This document shows positions 1 to 7,065 of a DNA stretch of 12,892 nt, piece by piece (position 1 is the first letter of the stretch; each line of letters begins with the position of its first letter). The translations under genes were made by a program, and so were the position numbers. The notes under the pieces are model-generated. The model did not search any database and had not been told where the DNA came from. It saw only the letters and a list, made by a program, of their open reading frames with translations. The stretch is from Bacteroidota bacterium (GTDB lineage Bacteria > Bacteroidota > Bacteroidia > Bacteroidales > Paludibacteraceae): the NCBI GenBank assembly GCA_017860335.1, contig JAFNAU010000059.1, positions 1 through 12,892 on the forward strand, read 5' to 3'.

Positions 1-1047
1 ATATGAGGATGGACCATTGCAAACAAATCGGGTGTTTTCGGTAATTCCACCTTGCTGTAAACACACCAAAGCCTGAAATGGCTTAAAAGACGAACCCGGA
101 GAATACTGAGCCTGCGTTGCACGGTTCATCAAAGGTTTTGTTGGATCATTAACAAGAAAATTATAATTTTTGGAACGCTCACGACCCACTAAAAGCGAGG
201 GATTAAAAGTTGGATTTGAGACCATTGCCAGAATCTCTCCGGTTTTTGGCTCAATAGCAACCACACTTCCAACTTTCCCTGCGAGCAGTTGCTCGGCAAG
301 TAGTTGAAGCTGGATATCTAATGTAAGTTTCAGATTTTTACCGGCTTTCGGAGCAATATCTTTTTCGCCGTTTTCATATTTACCTTTTAATCTTCCACGC
401 GCGTCGCGCAACAGAATTTCCACCCCTTTTACTCCTCTCAGATCTTTCTCATACGTGTATTCAATACCATCTCTCCCTGCATAATCGCCCCGTTTATAGT
501 ATTCATCCTCATCGATTTTTTTTTGCGAGACTTCACCGATGCTTCCCAGTACATGAGCACCTGCATTATATCGATATTCGCGCAAAGTTCGGGTCTGAAT
601 ATAGAAACCCGGATATTTGTACATGGATTGCTGTATATTGGCAATATCGCGTATATCGAGTTGTGTCATGAATACCTGCGGAGTAAACGACGAATAACCC
701 GGATTTTTATCGCGGTCTTTGATTTCTTTCATTTTTTCAATGAAAAAATCGGTGGTTATATTCAGATCACTGCAAAATGACACTGTATCCAGTCCCTGAA
801 TTTCACGATTGATAAAAGCGATATCGTATGCGGGTTTGTTATATACGAGTAATGAATCATTCCGGTCGTAAATCAGTCCGCGCGGAGGAAAAATGGTTTT
901 ATTCAGAAATGCATTACTGTCGGCATATCTTTTATACTTGGTTTCGATAATCTGTAACGAAAAAAGGCGCAAAATATAAATAATCACTATAACAGCCATG
1001 ATGATAGTGATTACAGTTCCTCTGTTTCGAAGTTTATCGTTTATCAT
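1..1047 (-). CDS. mrdA: Penicillin-binding protein 2 (class B transpeptidase), N-terminal 349 codons, cut by window edge
   Basis: Peptidoglycan DD-transpeptidase of the elongasome, which cross-links wall during lateral growth. The frame is open from ATG at 1047 to the window edge. A short cytoplasmic tail (MINDKLRNRG) leads into one membrane segment at about residues 11-28, then RLFSLQI and the PBP dimerisation region (KTIFPPRGLIYDRN, and later GSIGEVS and RDGIEYTYEKDLRG). The transpeptidase domain follows, with QYSPGSSFKPFQ. The SxxK motif is S319-S-F-K322, so Ser319 should be the acylated nucleophile. The SxN and KTG motifs would lie beyond the edge. The ATG directly follows the mreD stop with no spacer, so translation is probably coupled. 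By family synteny rodA would be expected next. Confidence is high for a class B PBP; assignment to PBP2 rests on the mre context. Confidence 0.93.
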   Translation of the reverse strand, partial: MINDKLRNRGTVITIIMAVIVIIYILRLFSLQIIETKYKRYADSNAFLNKTIFPPRGLIYDRNDSLLVYNKPAYDIAFINREIQGLDTVSFCSDLNITTDFFIEKMKEIKDRDKNPGYSSFTPQVFMTQLDIRDIANIQQSMYKYPGFYIQTRTLREYRYNAGAHVLGSIGEVSQKKIDEDEYYKRGDYAGRDGIEYTYEKDLRGVKGVEILLRDARGRLKGKYENGEKDIAPKAGKNLKLTLDIQLQLLAEQLLAGKVGSVVAIEPKTGEILAMVSNPTFNPSLLVGRERSKNYNFLVNDPTKPLMNRATQAQYSPGSSFKPFQALVCLQQGGITENTRFVCNGPSSY

Positions 1048-1545
1048 TTATTTCGACTTAAATGATTGGATAGCTAATATTAGCAGAATTGTAATTGCAG
1101 AACTGATGAGTATTTTTGGGATTATTAGCGACAGATTTAGAAATGAAAATGATTCAATCAAAAAAAGTGTAATATGATGAAGCAAAACAATAGTTATCAC
1201 ATATTTTATAAAGGGTGAAACTCCAAATGTATGAAATGAAGGCGTTGGATTTGAACCTTCATCGATGGATGTAAAAATATTAATTACCGGAGCACGAAGA
1301 AAAGCAGCAAATACGAGTGCGAACGTATGCATTCCGGCTGTATTGGAAAAAACATCGATAATTAAACCCATCGCAAACGCAGAAATCAACAAAGCCCAGC
1401 GGGGAAAACGGACAGGAAGCAATAAGATAAACAAAATATATATCATGGGATTGATATAACCCATGAACTGAATATTGTCAAGCAGAAAAACCTGAATCAA
1501 TATCAAAAAAATAAATCGTAATATGTTTTGAAGTGCTGATACCAT
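1048..1545 (-). CDS. mreD: Rod shape-determining protein MreD
   Basis: Small integral inner-membrane protein of the MreBCD elongation complex, linking the MreB-MreC scaffold to wall synthases. The product is 165 residues, the usual size for the family, and very hydrophobic. About five membrane segments are visible, for example around residues 8-25, 30-46, 50-68, 74-90 and a C-terminal stretch ending before a basic tail (QSFKSK). MreD diverges fast at sequence level, so the call rests mainly on size, topology and position between mreC and the PBP gene. Its ATG lies 3 bases after the mreC stop, and its stop abuts the PBP start, as expected for one transcript. Confidence 0.88.
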   Translation of the reverse strand: MVSALQNILRFIFLILIQVFLLDNIQFMGYINPMIYILFILLLPVRFPRWALLISAFAMGLIIDVFSNTAGMHTFALVFAAFLRAPVINIFTSIDEGSNPTPSFHTFGVSPFIKYVITIVLLHHITLFLIESFSFLNLSLIIPKILISSAITILLILAIQSFKSK

Positions 1546-1548
1546 CGT

Positions 1549-2412
1549 TTACTTTTTTTTGCCTTCATCAGCAGCCGTTTGTTCCAGAACACTTTGTTCT
1601 CTGTAATTCTTATAGTTGATAATCTTTACATGAGTGAGTGTCCGAAAGTTAACAGCAAGTTTTACCTGAATATTATAATAAGCATCACTTTCCTTAATGT
1701 TGTAATCGTTGATTGTTCCAATCATGATACCTTCGGGAAATGTTTTTGTCAGTCCACTGGTTATCAGCGTATCTCCCAGACTAAAACGAACATGGCGCGC
1801 AATATCGTTCAGACTGGCAAAACGGGCATCTTTACCGTTCCAAACCAGTGGTCCGGAATAATCATTTTTTTTAAATTTACTGCTGATTAGAATTTTGGGA
1901 TTAAGGATGGGAATGACCACCGAGAACTTGGGTGATACGCTTTTTACAATACCGACCACGCCCTCTTCACCTACCACACCCATATCCGGGGTAATTCCTT
2001 CGTTCGAGCCCTTATTGAGAGTAATGTAATTTTGAGAAAGATGGGTGGTATTCCTGATGACTTTTGCCGTGATGTATGAATATTCCTTTTCAGGTGAAAC
2101 AGAAACATTTTTCCAGCTTACACTGTTAAGAGTATCTGTGAGTGTACTCAGTTTATTTTCTAGTTCTACAACCCTGTTTCTCAGCTGTGTATTCTCGTTT
2201 GCAAGATTATCATTTGCTTCACTCAGCTTGAAAAACTCGACAAATGAATTGGTCATTTCATACATTCTGCCCACCATGGCATTGCCCGATGAAAGCATTA
2301 CGCTCCTTTGATATCCTTTGTTATTGGAAATCAGTATCAGCGAAATTATTTCTAGTGCTATAAAAAGAAAAACTACGCTGTATCTTATCAAAAAACTGAT
2401 TAGATTTTTCAA
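1549..2412 (-). CDS. mreC: Rod shape-determining protein MreC, TTG start
   Basis: Periplasmic scaffold protein of the elongasome, anchored in the inner membrane and linking MreB/MreD to PBP2. The product is 287 residues: a short cytoplasmic start, one membrane anchor at about 8-28 (YSVVFLFIALEIISLILI), a coiled coil at about 60-95 (heptad-like NDNLANENTQLRNRVVELE), then the beta-rich MreC domain with conserved pieces such as NYITLNKGSNEGI and MGVVGEEGVVGIV, and a lysine-rich tail. The start codon is TTG. The nearest upstream in-frame stop is at 2437-2439 and no ATG, GTG or other TTG lies between. Later in-frame ATGs would remove the membrane anchor, so TTG is the best start. It follows mreB after 101 bases that hold a stem-loop. 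Confidence 0.92.
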   Translation of the reverse strand: MKNLISFLIRYSVVFLFIALEIISLILISNNKGYQRSVMLSSGNAMVGRMYEMTNSFVEFFKLSEANDNLANENTQLRNRVVELENKLSTLTDTLNSVSWKNVSVSPEKEYSYITAKVIRNTTHLSQNYITLNKGSNEGITPDMGVVGEEGVVGIVKSVSPKFSVVIPILNPKILISSKFKKNDYSGPLVWNGKDARFASLNDIARHVRFSLGDTLITSGLTKTFPEGIMIGTINDYNIKESDAYYNIQVKLAVNFRTLTHVKIINYKNYREQSVLEQTAADEGKKK

Positions 2413-2439
2413 GAGGCGAAATGACTGATTATGATTTTA

Positions 2440-2474
2440 AAACACACGATAAACGGGATGTAAATCGTGTGTTT
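2440..2474 (-). promoter_or_regulatory. Stem-loop in the mreB-mreC spacer
   Basis: A perfect 11-base inverted repeat, AAACACACGAT at 2440-2450 and ATCGTGTGTTT at 2464-2474, encloses a 13-base loop. In the minus-strand transcript the 3' arm is followed by a short U/A-rich stretch (TTTTAAAAT). It lies about 40 bases after the mreB stop and 28 bases before the TTG start of mreC. It could be a partial terminator, an mRNA end-protecting structure or a translational control element. The structure is seen in the sequence; its role is inferred. Confidence 0.6.
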
Positions 2475-2513
2475 GTATGTTATTCTGAATTATCTGAACT
2501 TAAAATCTTCTTT

Positions 2514-3533
2514 TTATCTGATCAGGAAACCGAATTTATCTACATTTTTCAGTGCAATTCCGGTACCCCGTGCTACAGCGTGCAAAGGATCATCTGCAAT
2601 GTGAAATTGTATATTCAGTTTATCTGTCAGACGCTTGTCCAGTCCGCGAAGTAAAGCTCCACCACCAGCAAGGTAAATTCCCTTCTGAACAATATCCGCA
2701 TATAATTCCGGTGGTGTTTGTTCCAGAGCGCTCAGCACCGCTGCTTCAATTTTCGATATTGATTTTTCAAGGCAGTGTGCAATTTCCTGATAGGAAACCG
2801 GCACTTCCATAGGTAATGCAGTCATACGGTTTGGTCCGCGTACAATATAATCTTCCGGAGCATCTTCAAGATCGGTCAATGCCGCGCCCACGTTAATTTT
2901 TATCATCTCTGCGGTACGTTCTCCCACTTTGATATTGTGCATACGTCCCATATATTCCATGATGTCTGCTGTTAAATCATCTCCGGCTATTCGGATTGAT
3001 TTATTAGAAACTATACCTCCCAGCGAAATAACAGCAATTTCTGTAGTACCTCCTCCAATATCCACAATCATACAGCCTGTAGGAGCTTCTACATCAATAC
3101 CTATACCGATGGCAGCCGCCATGGGTTCGTAAATCATATAAACATCGCGTCCACCGGCATGTTCCGAAGAGTCACGTACGGCACGTATTTCAACTTCGGT
3201 ACTTCCGGAAGGAATACATACCACCATCCTGAGTGTAGGCGAAAATAAATGATTTTTTGAAGGTATCATCTTTATCATACCGCGTATCATCAGCTCGGCA
3301 GCAAAGAAGTCGGCAATTACACCATCGCGTAAAGGACGAACAGTGCGAATTCCTTCATTCTCTTTTCCCTGCATCTGACGTGCTTTCTCGCCAATGGCAA
3401 TCAACTTATCGGTACGTTTGTCTAATGCAACCACAGAGGGTTCATCGACTACTATTTTATCATCGTGAATGATTATCGTATTAGCAGTTCCTAAGTCAAT
3501 GGCTATTTCCTGCGTAAATGAAAAAAGTCCCAT
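2514..3533 (-). CDS. mreB: Rod shape-determining protein MreB (actin-like ATPase)
   Basis: Bacterial actin that forms membrane-associated filaments guiding lateral wall synthesis. The product is 339 residues, a normal family length. It shows the actin-fold nucleotide motifs in order: phosphate-1 IDLGTANT (12-19), the connecting segment YEPMAAAIG (135-143), phosphate-2 VDIGGGTTEIAV (157-168) and the adenosine motif GIYLAGGGALLRG (285-297). The ATG at 3533 lies 31 bases inside the open frame of purH as it now reads. The normal purH stop at 3555, still visible in another frame, would leave a clean 21-base spacer. This is the first morphogenesis gene of the operon and seems to depend on the purH promoter, since I saw no separate promoter. 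Confidence 0.97.
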   Translation of the reverse strand: MGLFSFTQEIAIDLGTANTIIIHDDKIVVDEPSVVALDKRTDKLIAIGEKARQMQGKENEGIRTVRPLRDGVIADFFAAELMIRGMIKMIPSKNHLFSPTLRMVVCIPSGSTEVEIRAVRDSSEHAGGRDVYMIYEPMAAAIGIGIDVEAPTGCMIVDIGGGTTEIAVISLGGIVSNKSIRIAGDDLTADIMEYMGRMHNIKVGERTAEMIKINVGAALTDLEDAPEDYIVRGPNRMTALPMEVPVSYQEIAHCLEKSISKIEAAVLSALEQTPPELYADIVQKGIYLAGGGALLRGLDKRLTDKLNIQFHIADDPLHAVARGTGIALKNVDKFGFLIR

Positions 3534-4942
3534 ATATGTTTTTTTAACTTTATCTTAATGTTTAAAATGTCTGTATCCGGTAGTAACCATCGACAATCAG
3601 CACCTTCCAGGTCAAACTCGAACGATTTGGCTTTTTCAATAGCCTGTTTAAGTGCATCTACACGCGAAGTCTGCCCTACTCCACTGGCTATCAGCTGTTT
3701 TCCTTTTGCCAGAACAATAGCATTTGATTTTGAGTGCTTTACAATTTTATTTGCAAAAATCATATCTTCAATTTCTTCTGTCGTAGGTTCTTTTTCAGTT
3801 ACCACCTTAATATCTCCGGTAGTTTCGGTATGTAAATCCTTATCCTGTACGAGTACTCCATTCAGAACAGAACGAAACTGTTTTTTCGGCACTTTATTAT
3901 TGAGCAATACGAGGATTATCCGGTTTTTCTTCTGAGTGAGTATTTGCAGGGCATCCAGATCGTAATCCGGAGCGATGATAACTTCCAGAAATAGTTTGTT
4001 GATTTCTTCTGCCGTTTCCTTATCAACGATAGCATTGGTTATAAGCACACCTCCATACGCAGAAACCGGATCACCTGCAAGAGCAGCTTCCCAGGCTTCC
4101 TTCAAATCTGGACGCGATGCCAACCCACACGCATTGTTATGTTTCAGAATGGCGAAAGTAATATCTTCGAAATCATTTATCAGGCTGACAGCTGCATCGA
4201 TATCGAGCAAATTGTTGTAGGATATTTCCTTACCATGCAGTTGCTCAAACATATCATCAAATTGCCCGAAAAAGTAACCGCTCTGATGAGGATTTTCGCC
4301 ATAACGGAGGGATTTTGATCCATTGGCACTCATCCGGAATGCACTGGCATTGTCTCCGTCGAAATAGTTGAATATAGCCGAATCGTAATGCGATGAAACG
4401 CCAAATGCTTCCTTGGCAAACCACCGGCGTTCTTCGAGTGTGGTGCTTGCACCATTCTGATTGATTAATTCCAGAAACGGAATATATTGTGCTTCGGAGG
4501 CGAGAATAACCACATCCTTATAGTTTTTAGCTGCTGCACGGATGAGTGATATTCCACCGATATCAATTTTTTCAATTGAAGTGGCTTCATCAGCTCCGGC
4601 TGCTATAGTGGCTTCAAACGGATATAAATCAACGATTACCAGATCAATTTCAGGAATCTCGTATTGTTCCAGCTGTGCCAGATCCTGCTCCATGTCTCGT
4701 CGGGCAAGTATTCCTCCAAATACTTTCGGATGAAGGGTTTTCACTCTTCCTCCCAGAATAGACGGATAGCTGGTCAGATCTTCAACGGTATCACAAGGAA
4801 TTCCAAGTGATTCAATAAACGATTTTGTTCCTCCGGTAGATACAAAACTTACCCCTTCAGCATACAGTTTCTTAATAATTTCATCTAATTTATCTTTATG
4901 ATAAACTGAAATTAATGCCCGTTTGATTTTTTTATTTTCCAT
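3503..4942 (-). CDS. purH: Bifunctional PurH (AICAR transformylase / IMP cyclohydrolase), C-terminus altered by apparent internal deletion and frameshift
   Basis: Performs the last two steps of IMP synthesis: formylation of AICAR with 10-formyl-THF, then ring closure. The N-terminal cyclohydrolase domain is complete (STGGTKSFIE, GGRVKTLHPK at 64-73, IDIGGISLIRAAAKNY). The transformylase domain has SLRYGENPHQ (211-220), the catalytic KHN at 267-269 and KHSKSNAIV (402-410). The match ends at FDLEGA, residue 448. The final 31 residues (from DCRWLLPDTD) resemble no PurH. The expected region with SDAFFPFxD and QPGGSxxD, about 45 residues, is absent. The true family C-terminus is found immediately after the break in another frame. 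The frame therefore overruns into mreB by 31 bases. The product is 479 residues; about 505 would be usual. Transformylase activity is doubtful if the sequence is right; cyclohydrolase could survive. Confidence 0.9.
   Translation of the reverse strand: MENKKIKRALISVYHKDKLDEIIKKLYAEGVSFVSTGGTKSFIESLGIPCDTVEDLTSYPSILGGRVKTLHPKVFGGILARRDMEQDLAQLEQYEIPEIDLVIVDLYPFEATIAAGADEATSIEKIDIGGISLIRAAAKNYKDVVILASEAQYIPFLELINQNGASTTLEERRWFAKEAFGVSSHYDSAIFNYFDGDNASAFRMSANGSKSLRYGENPHQSGYFFGQFDDMFEQLHGKEISYNNLLDIDAAVSLINDFEDITFAILKHNNACGLASRPDLKEAWEAALAGDPVSAYGGVLITNAIVDKETAEEINKLFLEVIIAPDYDLDALQILTQKKNRIILVLLNNKVPKKQFRSVLNGVLVQDKDLHTETTGDIKVVTEKEPTTEEIEDMIFANKIVKHSKSNAIVLAKGKQLIASGVGQTSRVDALKQAIEKAKSFEFDLEGADCRWLLPDTDILNIKIKLKKHIWDFFHLRRK
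3555..3596 (-). other. Stranded PurH C-terminus in a shifted frame
   Basis: Read on the minus strand in the frame with codons ending at 3594, 3591 and so on, this stretch gives LSMVTTGYRHFKH and then TAA at 3555-3557. It matches the conserved end of PurH (the family ends close to RHFKH). It is out of frame with the upstream purH reading frame. The codon just before it reads TGA at 3597-3599, where a GGA glycine codon would fit the family. The deletion junction therefore lies at about 3597-3601, and the lost segment would be 3n+1 bases long. Confidence 0.85.
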
Positions 4943-5254
4943 TCAGCGTTAATAGTGTGGTTTTGGGGATGCAAATCTACAAAAAATCATTGAGTTAGCA
5001 ATTCTTTTTGGCTGTTTTAAGCTATTTTTTGAGAGTCTCTATATGCGAACTCTTTCAATCTTCGAATTCTTGTTTTTCAATGAAATCTTTTCTTCGGTTT
5101 GCTATTTTTTTAATTATATATTATTATTATTCAAATTCCTGTTACTCTGTCGAAAACCTGTGAGCGGAAGTAAAATTTGCCAACAAAAATAGTTCGATTT
5201 TAACTAACTAAAATATATCCGGAGAAGTCCTGTTATGTCAACCCTGGTATCTTG
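4943..5254. other. AT-rich spacer between purH and trpS
   Basis: This 312-base stretch holds the purH promoter in its left part. Beyond that I see no gene. There are poly-T tracts, an AT run near 5110-5135 and a weak 6-base inverted repeat (ATTTTA / TAAAAT) near 5197-5214 that might help end the trpS transcript. No tRNA cloverleaf or conserved RNA could be recognised. Confidence 0.5.
4971..5001 (-). promoter_or_regulatory. Bacteroidetes-type promoter for the purH-mreBCD-PBP operon
   Basis: On the minus strand, TAGATTTGC at 4979-4971 matches the -7 element TAnnTTTG, and TTG at 5001-4999 sits 19 bases upstream, as expected for the -33 element of the major Bacteroidetes sigma factor. The predicted start near 4965 leaves a leader of about 22 bases before the purH ATG at 4942. 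Confidence 0.7.
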
Positions 5255-6250
5255 TCAAAAAGGTTTGAAACCGATAATTTCTCGCACTTCCCGTATGGTT
5301 TTGCGGGCACTTTCTTGTGCTTTTTCTTTTCCAATCTGAGCTACCTTATTCAGATAAACTTCATTACTTGCAATTTCCTGTATTCGTTCCCTTATAGGAT
5401 TGACAAAAGCGATCATATCTTCTGCCAGCTGTTTTTTCAGATCGCCATACCGAATCTGACATGTGCTGTACTGTTCGCGGAAAAATTCAAGCGTTTCGGG
5501 TTTTGAAACTACATGCATCAACTGAAACAGATTGGCAACAGGCTCTGAAACAGGCTGATTGGGTTCCGTAGGTCCGGCATCGGTAACTGCGCGTTTCACT
5601 TTTTTGAGTATCACTTCAGGTGTATCGGTGAGGAAAATAGTACTGTCTTCTCCTTCTGATTTCCCCATTTTACCGGAACCGTTGAGTGCAGGGATTTTCA
5701 CCAGTTCTTTACCGAAGTTAAATGCTTGAGGTTCCGGGAAATACTCATGATTGTACATCCTGTTGAAGCGATTTCCGAATGTGCGTGCCATTTCCAGGTG
5801 TTGTTCCTGATCTTTACCCACAGGGACAAAATCTGCTTTGTGTATAAGTATGTCGGCAGCCATGAGTGTAGGATAAGTCAGAAGTCCTGCATTTACGTTC
5901 TGAGGCTGTTGACGGATTTTATCTTTGAATGAAGTGCAACGTTCCAGTTCCCCAACATAAGCATTCATATTGAGAAATAAATAGAGCTCAATTACTTCAG
6001 GAACATCACTTTGAATATATAGTGTGGCCTTCTCGGGATCAAGGCCTGCTGCCAGATATTGTGCAAGTACACTTCTTACATTTCCCTGAATGTTCTGGGG
6101 AGTGGGGTGTGTTGTAAGTGAATGATAATCAGCTATGAAGAAAAAGCAGTTGTACTCATTCTGCATGCTGACAAAATTGCTTAAAGCTCCGAAATAATTT
6201 CCCAAATGTAAATTTCCGGTGGGGCGGATACCGCTTAAAACTGTTTTCAT
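5255..6250 (-). CDS. trpS: Tryptophanyl-tRNA synthetase
   Basis: Class Ic aminoacyl-tRNA synthetase that charges tRNA-Trp in the cytoplasm. The product is 331 residues, the normal bacterial length. The HIGH-type signature is TGNLHLGNYFGA (11-22). The family motif GKDQEQHLEMAR is at 145-156. The KMSKS loop appears as KMGKS (194-198, within NGSGKMGKSEG). SDVPEVIELYLFLN and LLTYPTLMAADIL are also typical. The ATG at 6250 starts exactly at the family N-terminus (MKTVLSGIRPTGNLH). An upstream in-frame extension to 6350 does not look like coding sequence. The gene stands alone, between the purH operon and the Lrp-type regulator, with a possible promoter near 6350. Confidence 0.97.
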   Translation of the reverse strand: MKTVLSGIRPTGNLHLGNYFGALSNFVSMQNEYNCFFFIADYHSLTTHPTPQNIQGNVRSVLAQYLAAGLDPEKATLYIQSDVPEVIELYLFLNMNAYVGELERCTSFKDKIRQQPQNVNAGLLTYPTLMAADILIHKADFVPVGKDQEQHLEMARTFGNRFNRMYNHEYFPEPQAFNFGKELVKIPALNGSGKMGKSEGEDSTIFLTDTPEVILKKVKRAVTDAGPTEPNQPVSEPVANLFQLMHVVSKPETLEFFREQYSTCQIRYGDLKKQLAEDMIAFVNPIRERIQEIASNEVYLNKVAQIGKEKAQESARKTIREVREIIGFKPF

Positions 6251-6347
6251 CTTGTAAAATTTTCTGCCTTCTGTTGTATTCTTTTTTTGTTTCGTTGATT
6301 TCTTCAGGCAAATATGGTAATGAATTCTTTTTTCCTAATTCAGGGTG

Positions 6348-6355
6348 CAAAGTTA
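6348..6355 (-). promoter_or_regulatory. Possible trpS promoter (-7 element)
   Basis: On the minus strand TAACTTTG, followed by C, matches the Bacteroidetes -7 element TAnnTTTG. I found no convincing -33 TTG at 19-21 bases; the nearest TTTG is only 12 bases upstream, inside the T-run of the preceding terminator. The leader to the ATG at 6250 would be about 90 bases. Confidence 0.4.
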
Positions 6356-6365
6356 ATCATTTTAA

Positions 6366-6399
6366 TGCAAAAAAGCCACTTTATTGGATAAGTGGCTTT
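6366..6399 (-). terminator. Rho-independent terminator of the Lrp/AsnC-family gene
   Basis: A perfect 10-base stem (AAAGCCACTT at 6372-6381, AAGTGGCTTT at 6390-6399) with an 8-base loop. In the minus-strand transcript it is followed by a run of six U residues. It lies 25 bases past the stop codon at 6425. Confidence 0.85.
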
Positions 6400-6424
6400 G
6401 AGTATTATTGATTTTATTCGCTTT

Positions 6425-6880
6425 TTATTCTATCGGAATTGTACGTTTTATCCGCTGGTCGAGCGAGGTTAGTGTTTCAGTAGTAGCCACACCGGGTATT
6501 TCCTGAAGTTTTCCGTTGAGCAATTCCATCAGATGTTCATCATTTTTGGCATACATTTTTATCAGGATGGTATAAGCTCCAAGCGTATATTGCGATTCTA
6601 CGACTTCTGGAATTTTTTCCAGTTCAGCTACAACGTCTTTATACATCGAAGCTCTTTCGAGCGTTATACCTATGTAAACACATATCTGAAAACCAAGCAT
6701 CTTGGGATTTACAGAATATCCCGACCCGGTAATTACGCCCATATCTATAAGACGTTGCACCCTTTGATGAATAGCTGCCCTGGAAACTTCACATTCTTCC
6801 GCAACATCCTTAAAAGGTTTACGGGCATTTTGGGAAATAATCCGCAAAATCTTACGGTCTAATTTATCTATTTTTTCCAT
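6425..6880 (-). CDS. Lrp/AsnC family transcriptional regulator
   Basis: Feast/famine-type regulator that binds DNA as dimers or octamers and usually senses an amino acid. From the chosen start it has 151 residues. An N-terminal winged helix-turn-helix (about 3-52) begins IDKLDRKILRIISQNARKPF and contains the recognition region VSRAAIHQRVQRL. It is followed by a ligand-binding RAM domain (about 65-140; YTLGAYTILIKMYAKNDEHLMELL). I chose the ATG at 6880 (MEKIDKLD) because family members start there. The in-frame ATG at 6898 would add MLIISF and falls at the predicted transcription start. The gene is monocistronic, with its own promoter and terminator. A tandem repeat just upstream of the promoter may be its own operator. 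The effector amino acid cannot be read from sequence. Confidence 0.93.
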   Translation of the reverse strand: MEKIDKLDRKILRIISQNARKPFKDVAEECEVSRAAIHQRVQRLIDMGVITGSGYSVNPKMLGFQICVYIGITLERASMYKDVVAELEKIPEVVESQYTLGAYTILIKMYAKNDEHLMELLNGKLQEIPGVATTETLTSLDQRIKRTIPIE

Positions 6881-6906
6881 AAAACTAATGATTAGCATTT
6901 TGCCAA

Positions 6907-6937
6907 CAAATATATATAATTTTTGTTATAATCAAAA
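6907..6937 (-). promoter_or_regulatory. Promoter of the Lrp/AsnC-family gene
   Basis: On the minus strand a -7 element TATATTTG (6914-6907) is preceded, after an 18-base spacer, by TTTTG (6937-6933) as -33. The predicted start is near 6900, about 20 bases before the ATG at 6880, which supports that start over the one at 6898. Confidence 0.6.
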
Positions 6938-6949
6938 CAAATTTACAAT

Positions 6950-7007
6950 AAAAATGCGTTTTTTGATAAATTATTTTGTAAAAAATGCGTTTTCGATATA
7001 TTTATGT
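6950..7007. repeat. Imperfect two-copy tandem repeat, 31-bp period, upstream of the Lrp-family promoter
   Basis: AAAAATGCGTTTT occurs at 6950-6962 and again at 6981-6993. Each copy is followed by a related AT-rich segment containing GATA and ending in a TTTTGTA or TTATGTA-like sequence. The period of 31 bases is close to three helical turns, so both copies face the same side of the DNA. The repeat lies between the -33 element and the terminator of the neighbouring FKBP gene. A role as an autoregulatory Lrp-family site is inference. Confidence 0.5.
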
Positions 7008-7049
7008 AAAAAAAAGCAACCGGACATTTTTTATCCGGCTGCTTTTTTT
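7008..7049 (-). terminator. Terminator of the FKBP cluster, possibly bidirectional
   Basis: Hairpin with CCGGA (7020-7024) pairing to TCCGG (7034-7038), one A-C mismatch, then GCA pairing to TGC, flanked by an A-run at 7008-7015 and a T-run at 7043-7049. It ends the minus-strand FKBP transcript (stop at 7066) with a U-run, and its symmetry would let it work on the plus strand too. Confidence 0.85.
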
Positions 7050-7065
7050 ATTTATTGTTTAACGT

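Noticed and set aside
3558..3935. A 125-codon plus-strand open frame opposite purH
   Set aside because: It is antisense to conserved purH coding sequence, has low-complexity Ser/Thr-rich composition typical of a shadow frame, and lacks any promoter or motif.
5040..5075. A TTCGAATTC-like sequence resembling a tRNA T-loop
   Set aside because: No acceptor, D or anticodon stem could be formed around it, and no CCA or conserved D-loop is present.
6156..6350. A 64-codon minus-strand frame overlapping the trpS start
   Set aside because: It overlaps the well-supported N-terminus of trpS in another frame, and its upstream part is the AT-rich leader. Its sequence shows no recognisable motif.
6881..6898. 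Six-codon upstream extension (MLIISF) of the Lrp-family gene
   Set aside because: The family starts at MEKID, and the predicted transcription start near 6900 leaves no leader for the upstream ATG.
7008..7060. Possible small RNA between the Lrp-family gene and the FKBP cluster
   Set aside because: The hairpin with flanking A- and T-runs is fully explained as a terminator of the FKBP transcript.
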